Origin: Micromonospora_I sp040659735
Lineage (GTDB): Bacteria > Actinomycetota > Actinomycetes > Mycobacteriales > Micromonosporaceae
Direction of reading: 5' to 3'
Assembly (NCBI RefSeq): GCF_040659735.1
Contig: NZ_JBFANZ010000012.1
Coordinates: forward strand, 1-64,000
Length of the DNA stretch: 64,000 nt
Under the pieces are notes generated by a model that saw nothing but the letters and a program-made list of their open reading frames with translations, ran no database searches and was not told the DNA's origin. How positions within the stretch are numbered: the stretch's first letter is position 1; each line of letters starts with the position of its first letter. This document shows positions 8,351 through 16,650 of this stretch, piece after piece. The position numbers were made by a program, and so were the translations under genes.

Positions 8351-9781
8351 TTAGCCGACCGCCCCCTCCATCTGCAGCTCGATCAGGCGGTTGAGCTCCA
8401 GCGCGTACTCCATCGGGAGCTCCTTGGCGATCGGCTCGATGAAGCCGCGCACGATCATCGCCATCGCCTCGTCCTCGGTCATGCCCCGGCTCATCAGGTA
8501 GAAGAGCTGGTCCTCGCTGACCTTGGAGACGGTCGCCTCGTGCCCCATCGACACGTCGTCCTCGCGGATGTCGACGTAGGGGTAGGTGTCCGACCGGGAG
8601 ATGGTGTCGACCAGCAGCGCGTCGCACTTCACCGTCGACTTGCTGTGGTGCGAGCCCTCCAGGACCTGGACCAGGCCGCGGTAGGAGGTGCGGCCGCCGC
8701 CGCGGGCGATCGACTTGGAGATGATCGTGCTCGAGGTGTGCGGGGCCGCGTGCACCATCTTGGCGCCGGCGTCCTGGTGCTGACCCTCGCCGGCCATCGC
8801 CACCGAGAGCACCTCGCCCTTGGCGTGCTCGCCGGTCATGAAGACCGCCGGGTACTTCATGGTGACCTTCGAGCCGATGTTGCCGTCGATCCACTCCATG
8901 GTCGCGCCCTCGTGGCACACGGCACGCTTGGTGACCAGGTTGTAGACGTTGTTCGACCAGTTCTGGATGGTCGTGTAACGGCAGCGGGCGTTCTTCTTCA
9001 CGATGATCTCGACGACCGCGCTGTGCAGCGAGTCGGACGAGTAGATCGGGGCGGTGCAGCCCTCGACGTAGTGCACGTAGGCGCCCTCGTCGACGATGAT
9101 CAGCGTCCGCTCGAACTGCCCCATGTTCTCGGTGTTGATCCGGAAGTAGGCCTGCAGCGGGATCTCGACGTTGACGCCCTTGGGCACGTAGATGAACGAG
9201 CCACCGGACCACACCGACGTGTTCAGGGCGGCGAACTTGTTGTCGCCGACCGGGATCACCGTGCCGAAGTACTCCTTGAAGATGTCCTCGTGCTCACGGA
9301 GCGCGGTGTCGGTGTCCAGGAAGAGGACGCCCTGCTCCTCCAGATCCTCACGGATCTTGTGGTAGACGACCTCGGACTCGTACTGCGCGGCGACGCCGGC
9401 GACGAGGCGCTGCTTCTCCGCCTCCGGGATACCGAGGCGGTCGTACGTCGCCTTGATGTCCTCGGGCAGCTCTTCCCAGCTGGTCGCCTGCTTCTCCGTG
9501 GAGCGGACGAAGTACTTGATGTTGTCGAAGTCGATGCCGGTGAGATCGGCGCCCCAGTTCGGCATCGGCTTGCGGTCGAAGAGGCGCAGCCCCTTCAGGC
9601 GCAGGTCGAGCATCCAGGCGGGCTCGTTCTTCTTGGCCGAGATGTCGCGCACCACGGCTTCGTTGATACCCCGCTGGGCAGCCGCGCCGGCCACGTCGGA
9701 GTCGGCCCAGCCGTATTCGTAGTTACCCAGGGCGGCAAGCTGCTCCTCCTGGGTCAGGGGCTGGACGATCTGCTCGGTCAT
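8351..9781 (-). CDS. sufB: SufB Fe-S scaffold subunit
   Basis: A 476-aa core scaffold on which nascent clusters are built. Family landmarks in order: NYEYGWADSDVAGA, FVRSTEKQATSWEELP, PKGVNVEIPLQAYFRINTEN, VHYVEGCTAPIYSSDSLHSA, KNARCRYTTIQNWSNNVYN, MEWIDGNIGSKVTMKYPA and the end MEYALELNRLIELQMEG. No intein is present, unlike mycobacterial SufB. The ATG at 9781 overlaps the sufR stop (ATGA), so regulator and scaffold are translationally coupled. Confidence 0.97.
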   Translation of the reverse strand: MTEQIVQPLTQEEQLAALGNYEYGWADSDVAGAAAQRGINEAVVRDISAKKNEPAWMLDLRLKGLRLFDRKPMPNWGADLTGIDFDNIKYFVRSTEKQATSWEELPEDIKATYDRLGIPEAEKQRLVAGVAAQYESEVVYHKIREDLEEQGVLFLDTDTALREHEDIFKEYFGTVIPVGDNKFAALNTSVWSGGSFIYVPKGVNVEIPLQAYFRINTENMGQFERTLIIVDEGAYVHYVEGCTAPIYSSDSLHSAVVEIIVKKNARCRYTTIQNWSNNVYNLVTKRAVCHEGATMEWIDGNIGSKVTMKYPAVFMTGEHAKGEVLSVAMAGEGQHQDAGAKMVHAAPHTSSTIISKSIARGGGRTSYRGLVQVLEGSHHSKSTVKCDALLVDTISRSDTYPYVDIREDDVSMGHEATVSKVSEDQLFYLMSRGMTEDEAMAMIVRGFIEPIAKELPMEYALELNRLIELQMEGAVG

Positions 9782-10557
9782 CTATCTGTCCTCACAGTGG
9801 TGACGGTGGTTGTTCCGGTCGGAGCGCGCCGCGGATCGGGGATGTGCGTGGTGCACACACCGTCACCGTGCGCGATGGTGGCCAGGCGCTGCACGTGGGT
9901 GCCGATCAGACGGGAGATGACCGCCGTCTCGGCTTCGCACAGCTGGGGAAACTCGGCGGCAACGTGCGCCACCGGGCAGTGGTGCTGGCACAGCTGGCCA
10001 CCGGAGGCGATCGTGGACGCGTTGGCAGCGTAGCCCTCGGCGGTAAGCGCCCCGGCGAGCGCCTCCGCCCGCGCGAGCGGGTCGTCCCCGGCGCCTTCCA
10101 TAGCGGAGCGGCACCGCGCCTCGAGCGCGGCCACCTGATCGGCGGCGAACGCCTCGATGGCCTTCCCGCCACCGTTGCGGGCGATCCAGCGCAGCGCGGC
10201 GGTGGCCATGCCGTCGTAGGTGTGCGTGCCGCAGCGGATCCGGGCCGAGTCGGTCAGCGTGAAGACCTTGGCCGGGCGGCCCCGTCCGCGCTGACCGCGC
10301 ACGGGCTGCTCACGCGAGACGACGTCGCCGTCGGCGAGCATCGCGTCGAGGTGCCGACGGATCGCCGCCGAACTCAGGCCGAGCTCGCCGCCCAGCTGAG
10401 CGGCGGTCGCCGCGCCCTGCTCCAGCAGCAGCTGCATGACCCGGTCGCGCGTGCGCCCGTCGGACGTGGCGACGACCGGATTGGCCGAAGACGTGACGGC
10501 CCCGGCGACCGGACCGGCCGTCGGGTGAAGCTCGGGGAGCGCCGCCAGGTTTTTCAC
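9778..10557 (-). CDS. sufR: SufR, Fe-S-cluster-sensing transcriptional regulator of the suf operon
   Basis: A 259-aa winged-helix repressor. Residues ~35-90 form the HTH (VMQLLLEQGAATAAQLGGEL followed by GLSSAAIRRHLDAML). The C-terminal half holds the cluster-binding motif LCQHHCPVAHVAAEFPQLCE with three Cys. Holo-SufR is known to repress suf in cyanobacteria and mycobacteria; here it heads the operon, so autoregulation is likely. A GTG start at 10557 is chosen because a -10 hexamer TAACGT lies exactly 7 nt upstream (leaderless); an upstream in-frame start at 10614 would overlap that promoter. Confidence 0.93.
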   Translation of the reverse strand: MKNLAALPELHPTAGPVAGAVTSSANPVVATSDGRTRDRVMQLLLEQGAATAAQLGGELGLSSAAIRRHLDAMLADGDVVSREQPVRGQRGRGRPAKVFTLTDSARIRCGTHTYDGMATAALRWIARNGGGKAIEAFAADQVAALEARCRSAMEGAGDDPLARAEALAGALTAEGYAANASTIASGGQLCQHHCPVAHVAAEFPQLCEAETAVISRLIGTHVQRLATIAHGDGVCTTHIPDPRRAPTGTTTVTTVRTDR

Positions 10558-10564
10558 AACACCA

Positions 10565-10593
10565 ACGTTACGTATTTCGGCGTCGACCCGCAA
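10565..10593 (-). promoter_or_regulatory. sufR/suf operon promoter (leaderless type)
   Basis: Minus-strand TTGCGG, a 17-bp spacer, then TAACGT, followed 7 nt later by the sufR GTG. The region holds AACGTT and TACGTA palindromes that could be part of a SufR operator, but no confirmed SufR box could be matched by eye. Confidence 0.6.
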
Positions 10594-10660
10594 ACGCGGG
10601 TCCCGGTGATCCACACCACCGGGGTACGGCGGTCGCGCGGGCCGCGAGCACTACGCTGCG

Positions 10661-10666
10661 TAGGAT
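10661..10666 (+). promoter_or_regulatory. ctaA -10 hexamer (leaderless)
   Basis: TAGGAT is followed by 7 nt and then the ctaA GTG. No convincing -35 is visible and no Shine-Dalgarno precedes the start, so transcription probably begins at the start codon. Confidence 0.5.
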
Positions 10667-10673
10667 TGCGCCC

Positions 10674-11627
10674 GTGAACCGATTCGACCGGTTTTCGGTC
10701 AGCACTCTTCTCCTGCGGCGTCTCGCGCTCGCCTCCATCGTCGCCAATATCGTGATCGTCGTCACCGGGGCGGCCGTGCGACTCACCGGTTCCGGGCTCG
10801 GCTGCCCCACCTGGCCGCGCTGCACCACCGACTCCTACACGGCGACCCCGGCGATGGGCATCAACGGCGCGATCGAGTTCGGCAACCGGCTGCTCACGTT
10901 CGCCGTGGCGGCCATCGCGCTCGCCGGACTGGTCGCGGCGCTACTGCACCGGCCACGGCGGCGGTCGCTCGTGATGCTCTCGGGCGGGGTGCTGCTCGGC
11001 ATCCCGGCGCAGGCCGTGATCGGCGGCGTCACCGTGCTGACCGACCTCAACCCCTGGGTGGTCGGTTTCCACTTCCTCGCCTCGATGGGGGTCATCGCGG
11101 TCGCATACGCGTTCTGGCACCGGACCTTCGAGCCGGACGCGCCGGCCGTGGCGATCGTGCCGGGACCGCTGCGCGCGCTCGCCCGGCTCACCGCGCTGGC
11201 GAGCGCCGCGGTGATCGTCATCGGTGTCGTGGTGACCGGCAGCGGCCCGCACGCCGGCGACCAGGACGCGAAACGCAACGGGTTGGACCCGGCGACGATC
11301 TCGCAGGTGCACGCCGACGTGGTCTTCCTGCTGCTCGGACTCTCCGTCGCGCTCTGGCTCGCGCTCAAGGCGGTCGGCGCGGCCGGCGCCGCACGGGCGG
11401 CGGGCGTGCTCGTCGTGGTGGAGCTGGCGCAGGGACTGATCGGCTTCGTGCAGTACTTCACCGGCCTGCCGGTCGTCGTGGTCGGCGCGCACATGCTCGG
11501 CGCCTGCCTGGTCTGGGTGGCGACCGTGGCCGTCCTCTTGGCCACCCGCACCCGCCACCCCCTCCCCGCGACCCCCACCTCCCCCGCCGGGCTCCCCGTC
11601 GATCAAGGGCTTATTCACACGGTTTGA
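10674..11627 (+). CDS. ctaA: heme A synthase CtaA (COX15 family)
   Basis: A 317-aa membrane protein with about eight helices that oxidises the C8 methyl of heme O to give heme A for cytochrome aa3 oxidase. Key residues are the extracytoplasmic pair C44/C50 (GCPTWPRC) and heme-ligand histidines H133 (GFHFLASMG), H213 (QVHADVVF) and H273 (GAHMLGA). At the position of the fourth ligand the motif is EFGNRLL, with N71 where Bacillus CtaA has His. It is divergent from the suf operon. Start GTG at 10674. Confidence 0.95.
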   Translation: MNRFDRFSVSTLLLRRLALASIVANIVIVVTGAAVRLTGSGLGCPTWPRCTTDSYTATPAMGINGAIEFGNRLLTFAVAAIALAGLVAALLHRPRRRSLVMLSGGVLLGIPAQAVIGGVTVLTDLNPWVVGFHFLASMGVIAVAYAFWHRTFEPDAPAVAIVPGPLRALARLTALASAAVIVIGVVVTGSGPHAGDQDAKRNGLDPATISQVHADVVFLLLGLSVALWLALKAVGAAGAARAAGVLVVVELAQGLIGFVQYFTGLPVVVVGAHMLGACLVWVATVAVLLATRTRHPLPATPTSPAGLPVDQGLIHTV

Positions 11628-11659
11628 TCTCCGATCATGTGAATCATTCCTTGATCGAC
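11598..11659. terminator. 62-bp GATC-type inverted repeat at the end of ctaA
   Basis: Outer arms GTCGATCAAGG (11598-11608) and CCTTGATCGAC (11649-11659) continue inward to ATTCACA/TGTGAAT, about 19 of 22 bases pairing around an 18-nt loop. The left arm overlaps the last codons of ctaA. It lies between convergent genes, so a terminator role fits. It resembles four other elements in the window. Confidence 0.6.
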
Positions 11660-11705
11660 GCACAACTCCTTGATCGGCCGCGGGTCGGTCCAGGGGTGGA
11701 GCGCC

Positions 11706-12632
11706 TTACGGCAGCCGGGCGACGATCGCGTCCGCGAACCGCTCCGCGGCGCCGTCGGCGTAGCCGAGGAAGAGCGACGGCTCGGTCAACTCCAACTCGA
11801 CCAGAACGGGCGTGCCGTCCGGGCCGGGAATCAGGTCCACCCGCGCGTAGAGCAGCCGCTCGGCCCCACCCGGCACCGCGGCGAGCACCTGCCGGGCCAC
11901 CGCCTGCTCCGCCTCGCTCGGCGTGCGGGGGGTGATCTTCTCCGCCAGGTAGAGGTCGTCGACGCCCTGATCCGGGCCGGTCAGCATCGGTCCCTTACGG
12001 ATGGCGTGGCTGAACGCGAGGCCGTCCGGCCCGGCGAAGAAGAGCAGCGCGGTTTCGCCGTACGTGTCGACGGCCTCGAGGTAGGGCTGCACCATCACCA
12101 GACGCTGCGCGGCCTGTAACCGGGCCACGTGGTCGACGGCGAGCCGTCGGTGCTCCGCGGCCGTCTCCGGGGCGGAGAAGTCGTAGCGGCCGGTATCCTT
12201 GCTCCCGGCGCTCACCGCCGGCTTGATCACGTATTCGCCGACCTCGGGTGGCGTCCAGTCGTCGCCGGGGCGCACCCAGTCGGTCGCCACGGTCGGAACG
12301 CCCGCGGCGGCGAGCCCCGCCAGATAGCCCTTGTCGGTGTTCCACGCGATCGTGTCGGCGGGGTTCGCCAGGGCCGGCACGCTGCCCGCCCATGCGACGA
12401 ACTCGTCGCGCCGCGGCACGTAGTCCCACGGGGAGCGGAGCACGGCGAGGTCGTATCCACCCCAGTCGACACCCTCGGCGTCCCAGACGACCGGCTCGAC
12501 GGTGACGCCGCGCGCGGCCAACGGGGGCAGGACGAGGCGGTCGTCGGCTTCGAGGTCGGGAATCGTGGAGCAGGTAACGAGAGCGACCCGGGCGTTCGCC
12601 CGGGTCGCCGTACGGTCGTGCTGGAAATTCAC
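11706..12632 (-). CDS. ATP-grasp domain protein of unknown substrate
   Basis: A 308-aa protein with the ATP-grasp fold: a pre-grasp N-terminal part (VALVTCSTIPDLEADD), an ATP-binding lysine and loop in YVIKPAVSAGSKDTGRY, and metal-binding acidic residues near the C-terminus (YARVDLIPG, VLVELELTEPSLFL). The layout is that of glutathione-synthetase-like carboxylate-amine ligases. No partner gene that would reveal a substrate is adjacent. The GTG start at 12632 has only a weak ribosome site; a start a few codons further in is possible. It follows the 110-aa gene by 52 bp and may share its promoter. Confidence 0.85.
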   Translation of the reverse strand: MNFQHDRTATRANARVALVTCSTIPDLEADDRLVLPPLAARGVTVEPVVWDAEGVDWGGYDLAVLRSPWDYVPRRDEFVAWAGSVPALANPADTIAWNTDKGYLAGLAAAGVPTVATDWVRPGDDWTPPEVGEYVIKPAVSAGSKDTGRYDFSAPETAAEHRRLAVDHVARLQAAQRLVMVQPYLEAVDTYGETALLFFAGPDGLAFSHAIRKGPMLTGPDQGVDDLYLAEKITPRTPSEAEQAVARQVLAAVPGGAERLLYARVDLIPGPDGTPVLVELELTEPSLFLGYADGAAERFADAIVARLP

Positions 12633-12684
12633 GCTCTGCCTGTCGTCGATGATCTGTCGTCGTCAATGAGGAGAAGTTGCGGGG

Positions 12685-13017
12685 TCAGCGGGCCATCGCA
12701 CGCCGGGACATCGAGCGCCAGAGGTCGTTGCTCGGACGCATCTGGTCCATCAACTCCCGCTCCCACCCGTTCTCCACGGTGACCCCGGCCTTGTCACACG
12801 CCGCGCGGGCGACGTCCGTGCCGTCGGCGAACTGGTCCGCCCACGCACCGTCCTCACCCACCAGGACGATCCGGGCCCCACGCTTGCCGACGTACTCGAT
12901 GACCGCCTTCGCCCCACCGTGCTGGGAGGCGAAGGACTTGATGCCGCCAACCAGTCCGCCCGGCGTCGCCGCCGGAACGGTTTCGGTCGCCAGCGTCGTA
13001 TCGGAACCATCTGCCAT
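12685..13017 (-). CDS. small conserved-looking protein of unknown function (110 aa)
   Basis: Coding-type codon use throughout. It has no signal peptide or membrane segment. A Gly/Ala-rich start (TPGGLVGGIKSFASQHGGAK) is followed by a mixed alpha/beta stretch (VIEYVGKRGARIVLVGEDGAW) and a basic C-terminus (WRSMSRRAMAR). I do not recognise the family. A -10 hexamer lies 6 nt before the ATG, so it is probably leaderless. It precedes the ATP-grasp gene on the same strand. Confidence 0.75.
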   Translation of the reverse strand: MADGSDTTLATETVPAATPGGLVGGIKSFASQHGGAKAVIEYVGKRGARIVLVGEDGAWADQFADGTDVARAACDKAGVTVENGWERELMDQMRPSNDLWRSMSRRAMAR

Positions 13018-13023
13018 GACGGC

Positions 13024-13029
13024 AGCGTA
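13024..13029 (-). promoter_or_regulatory. -10 hexamer of the 110-aa gene (leaderless)
   Basis: Minus-strand TACGCT is followed by GCCGTC and then ATG. No ribosome binding site is present between them. Confidence 0.5.
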
Positions 13030-13256
13030 AGCAGAGTCGCAGTGGAAAGTGGCTCACGTATCCCGGTTTTGTGATGCCAATTACCCGCAGGTTTGAAAAC
13101 GTTTACCGGAGGTTCAGCCCGATTTTTCGGCTAAGTGCTGTTATAGCGGTGGAACAAATAAGGCATCAATCGAAAGCGGGGCGCGCTAACGGAATCCACG
13201 AATCAAATCGGGCAATCCGACTAAAGCCACACAAGACGGAAATGCGGCTGTTGGGA
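13030..13256. other. AT-richer intergenic segment between a divergent promoter and ctaB
   Basis: About 225 bp with clearly lower GC than the surroundings (runs such as GATTTTTCGG, GAACAAATAAGG, GAATCAAATCGGG). No gene, clear hairpin or repeat was found. It lies upstream of the leaderless 110-aa gene and downstream of ctaB. Confidence 0.5.
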
Positions 13257-14225
13257 TCAGATGAGCGCGTCGAGGGCGACCGCGACGAACAGGATCGTCA
13301 GATAGGTCGTCGACCAGTGGAAGAGCCGCATCGGCCGCAGCGGCTCACCCCGACGCGCGCGCCCGTGCAGGCGGTGCGCCTCGAGAACGAAGAGCGCGCC
13401 CACGACCACGGCCGTGATCCCGTAGATCGGGGTCATCCCCAACGGCCAGACCGCGACCGAGGAGGCCACCGTCAGCCAGGAGAAGATGACGATCTCCAGG
13501 TTGACCCGGCGCACGGACGCCACCACCGGCAGCATCGGGATCCCGGCGCGGGCGTAGTCGTCCTTGTACTTGATGGCGAGCGCGTAGAAGTGCGGCATCT
13601 GCCAGAAGAAGACCACCGCGAAGAGACCCCATGCGGCGGGCGCGAGCGAACCCGTCACCGCGGCCCAGCCGATGAGCACCGGGGCCGCGCCGCAGATGCC
13701 ACCCCAGAAGGTGTTCTGCGACGTCGTGCGCTTGAGCCACATCGTGTAGATCACGTCGTAGTAGACGATCGCGGCGAGCGTCAGCGCGGTGGCGAGCCAG
13801 TTGGTGAAGACCGCCATCACCGTCACCGCCACCGCGGCCAGGACGAGACCGAAGACCAGCGCGGCGCGGGGTGTCACCGTGTGCGCGGGCAGCGGGCGCC
13901 GCTTCGTGCGCCGCATCAACTGGTCGATGTCGCGGTCGATGTAGCAGTTGAGCGCGCTCGCCGCGCCGGCCGCGAGCGAGCCGCCGACCAGCACCACCGC
14001 GACCAGCCAGAGCGACGGCCATCCACCGGCCGCGAGCATCATCGCCGGCACGGTCGTGACCAGCAGCAGCTCGACGATGCGCGGCTTGGTGAGGGACACG
14101 TACGCCTTGATGATCGCCGGGATGTCGCGCCCCGTCGCGTCGCCGCCACTCCCCGGCGATACGGCTGCGCCGTCCGACGGAGGAGCCGCGCTCCCGTAGG
14201 CAGAGCGCTCGGTGATCATGCTCAC
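13257..14225 (-). CDS. ctaB: protoheme IX farnesyltransferase (heme O synthase)
   Basis: A 322-aa UbiA-family polyprenyltransferase with about nine helices that adds farnesyl to heme B, giving heme O for CtaA. The two Asp-rich motifs are NCYIDRDIDQLM and YKDDYARAG; YVSLTKPRIVELLLVTTVP opens the membrane domain. Start: GTG at 14225 (VSMITERS) has GGAAGG 9 nt upstream; the ATG at 14219 is the alternative. A longer open frame to 14744 runs antisense into tkt and is rejected. It is transcribed away from tkt, a usual actinobacterial arrangement. Confidence 0.95.
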   Translation of the reverse strand: MSMITERSAYGSAAPPSDGAAVSPGSGGDATGRDIPAIIKAYVSLTKPRIVELLLVTTVPAMMLAAGGWPSLWLVAVVLVGGSLAAGAASALNCYIDRDIDQLMRRTKRRPLPAHTVTPRAALVFGLVLAAVAVTVMAVFTNWLATALTLAAIVYYDVIYTMWLKRTTSQNTFWGGICGAAPVLIGWAAVTGSLAPAAWGLFAVVFFWQMPHFYALAIKYKDDYARAGIPMLPVVASVRRVNLEIVIFSWLTVASSVAVWPLGMTPIYGITAVVVGALFVLEAHRLHGRARRGEPLRPMRLFHWSTTYLTILFVAVALDALI

Positions 14226-14496
14226 GGATTGCAACCTTCCGGCGTCGGCGCTGGCGGTCGAAGCAGGCGGCGCCCGCAAGGTCAGCGCGCCGAACGACAG
14301 CGTACGCGCAGGCATTCGCCCTGCCCGGCCGACCCGGCACGGGTGCCGGCCGTCACACGGACAGGTGATCGGAGCCGGCCGACGCCGCGTCCGCTGACAG
14401 CGCAACAGGTTGTCGCGATCGGCGCACGGAGGTTTAGAACCGGCCGATAAGGTCATCAGAGAGGGTTCCGCCCACCTGTCGAGGAGCACAACAATC

Positions 14497-16638
14497 GTGG
14501 CTGCCAAAAAATCCGCGCAAGCCCCTTTGAACTGGTCTGATCTGGACGGCCGGGCGGTCGACACCGCCCGCGTGCTGGCCATGGACGCCGTCGAGAAGTC
14601 GGCCAACGGCCACCCGGGCACGGCTATGAGCCTCGCCCCCGCCGCGTACCTGCTGTTCAACCGCCTGATGCGACACGACCCCAGCGACCCGGCCTGGCCC
14701 GGCCGCGACCGCTTCGTGCTCTCCGCGGGCCACTCCAGCCTCACCCTCTACATCCAGCTCTACTTCTCCGGATACGGGCTCAGCCTCGACGACCTCAAGT
14801 CGCTGCGGCAGTGGGGCTCGCTCACGCCGGGCCACCCCGAGCACGGCCACACCCTCGGCGTCGAGACCACCACCGGCCCGCTGGGCCAGGGCGTGGGCAA
14901 CGCCGTCGGCATGGCGATGGCCGCCCGTCGCGAGCGCGGCCTGCTCGACCCCGACGCCGCCCCCGGCGAATCCGTCTTCGACCACCACATCTGGGCGATC
15001 GCCTCCGACGGTGACCTCGAAGAGGGCATCAGCCACGAGGCGTGTTCGATCGCCGGCCACCAGAAGCTCGGCAACCTGATCCTGATCTACGACGACAACG
15101 AGATCTCGATCGAGGACGACACCCGGATCGCGAAGAGCGAAAACACGGCCGCCCGGTACGAGGCGTACGGCTGGCACGTGCAGACCGTCGACTGGCGGGC
15201 CGGGCACGACGCCGGTGACGGCGAATACGCCGAGGACATCGAGGCGCTCTACAACGCCCTGCAGGCGGCGAAGGCCGAGACCGAGCGGCCGTCGTTCATC
15301 GTGCTCCGCACCATCATCGGGTGGCCGGCGCCCAACAAGCAGAACACCGGCAAGATCCACGGGTCGGCGCTGGGCGCCGCCGAGGTCGCCGCGACCAAGG
15401 AGCTGCTCGGCTTCGACCCGGCACAGAGTTTCGCGGTCGACGAGAAGGTCTTCGCGCACGTACGCGAGGTGCTCGACCGGGGCCGCCAGGCGAACGCCGG
15501 GTGGCGGGAGGCGTACGACGCCTGGGCGGCCGCCAACCCGGAACGCAAGGCGCTGCACGACCGCCTCACGCAGCGGGAGCTTCCGGCCGGCTGGACCGAC
15601 GCCCTGCCGAGCTGGCCTGCGGACCCGAAGGGGATCGCCACCCGGGCCGCCTCCGGTCAGGTGCTCAACGCGCTCGCCCCGGCCCTGCCGGAGCTCTGGG
15701 GCGGCTCGGCCGACCTGGCCGAGAGCAACAACACGACGATGAAGGGCGAGCCGTCGTTCATCCCGGCCGAATACGCCACCGAGGCGTTCCCGGGGCACCC
15801 GTACGGCCGCACCCTGCACTTCGGCATCCGCGAGCACGCGATGGGCGCCATCCTCAACGGCATCGCGCTGCACGGCGGCACCCGCCCGTACGGCGGCACC
15901 TTCCTGGTCTTCAGCGACTACATGCGACCGTCGGTGCGGCTCGCCGCGCTGATGAAGCTGCCGGTGACCTACGTCTGGACGCACGACTCGATCGGTCTCG
16001 GCGAGGACGGCCCCACCCACCAGCCGGTGGAGCATCTCTCCGCGCTGCGCGCGATCCCCGGCCTGGACGTGGTCCGGCCGGCCGACGCCAACGAGACCGC
16101 CTGGGCGTGGCGGATGGCGATGGAGCACACCGACCGGCCCACGGCGCTGTCGCTCACCCGGCAGAACGTGCCGGTGATCGACCGGGAGAAGTACGCCTCG
16201 GCCGAGGGGGTGCGGCACGGCGGCTACGTGCTGGCCGACGCCGGCAACGCGCAGCCGACGGTGATCCTGATGGGCACCGGCTCCGAGGTGCAGTTGCTGC
16301 TCGTCGCGCGGGAGCGGCTGGAGGCCGAGGGGATCGCGACCCGGGTGGTCTCGATGCCCTGCCAGGAGTGGTTCCGCGCGCAGGACGAGGCCTACCGCGA
16401 ATCGGTGCTGCCGCGCGGCGTGCGGGCACGGGTCAGTGTCGAGGCAGGGGTCGCGATGTCCTGGCACGACCTCGTCGGCGACTGTGGCGAATGCGTCAGC
16501 CTTGAACACTTCGGTGCCTCCGCGCCGTACACCGTGCTGTACGAGCAGTTCGGCTTCACCCCCGACCGCATCGTGGCGGCCGCGCACGCGTCGCTGTCCC
16601 GGATCGGCGACATCACCGGCACCACCACCGGAAACTGA
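14497..16638 (+). CDS. tkt: transketolase
   Basis: A 713-aa thiamine-diphosphate enzyme of the non-oxidative pentose phosphate pathway. The N-terminal domain has SANGHPGTAMSLAP, TTTGPLGQGVGNAVGMAMA and the ThDP-binding GDLEEGISHEA with the downstream NEISIEDDT. The central domain has FGIREHAMGAILNG and HDSIGLGEDGPTHQPVEHL. Start GTG at 14497 is preceded by GAGGAG, and an in-frame ATG at 14410 would add a non-conserved tail. It opens the operon tkt-tal-pgi-zwf-opcA-pgl, 12 bp before tal. A TAAGGT hexamer at 14448 may be its -10. Confidence 0.97.
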   Translation: MAAKKSAQAPLNWSDLDGRAVDTARVLAMDAVEKSANGHPGTAMSLAPAAYLLFNRLMRHDPSDPAWPGRDRFVLSAGHSSLTLYIQLYFSGYGLSLDDLKSLRQWGSLTPGHPEHGHTLGVETTTGPLGQGVGNAVGMAMAARRERGLLDPDAAPGESVFDHHIWAIASDGDLEEGISHEACSIAGHQKLGNLILIYDDNEISIEDDTRIAKSENTAARYEAYGWHVQTVDWRAGHDAGDGEYAEDIEALYNALQAAKAETERPSFIVLRTIIGWPAPNKQNTGKIHGSALGAAEVAATKELLGFDPAQSFAVDEKVFAHVREVLDRGRQANAGWREAYDAWAAANPERKALHDRLTQRELPAGWTDALPSWPADPKGIATRAASGQVLNALAPALPELWGGSADLAESNNTTMKGEPSFIPAEYATEAFPGHPYGRTLHFGIREHAMGAILNGIALHGGTRPYGGTFLVFSDYMRPSVRLAALMKLPVTYVWTHDSIGLGEDGPTHQPVEHLSALRAIPGLDVVRPADANETAWAWRMAMEHTDRPTALSLTRQNVPVIDREKYASAEGVRHGGYVLADAGNAQPTVILMGTGSEVQLLLVARERLEAEGIATRVVSMPCQEWFRAQDEAYRESVLPRGVRARVSVEAGVAMSWHDLVGDCGECVSLEHFGASAPYTVLYEQFGFTPDRIVAAAHASLSRIGDITGTTTGN

Positions 16639-16650
16639 GGAGATCTCGTT

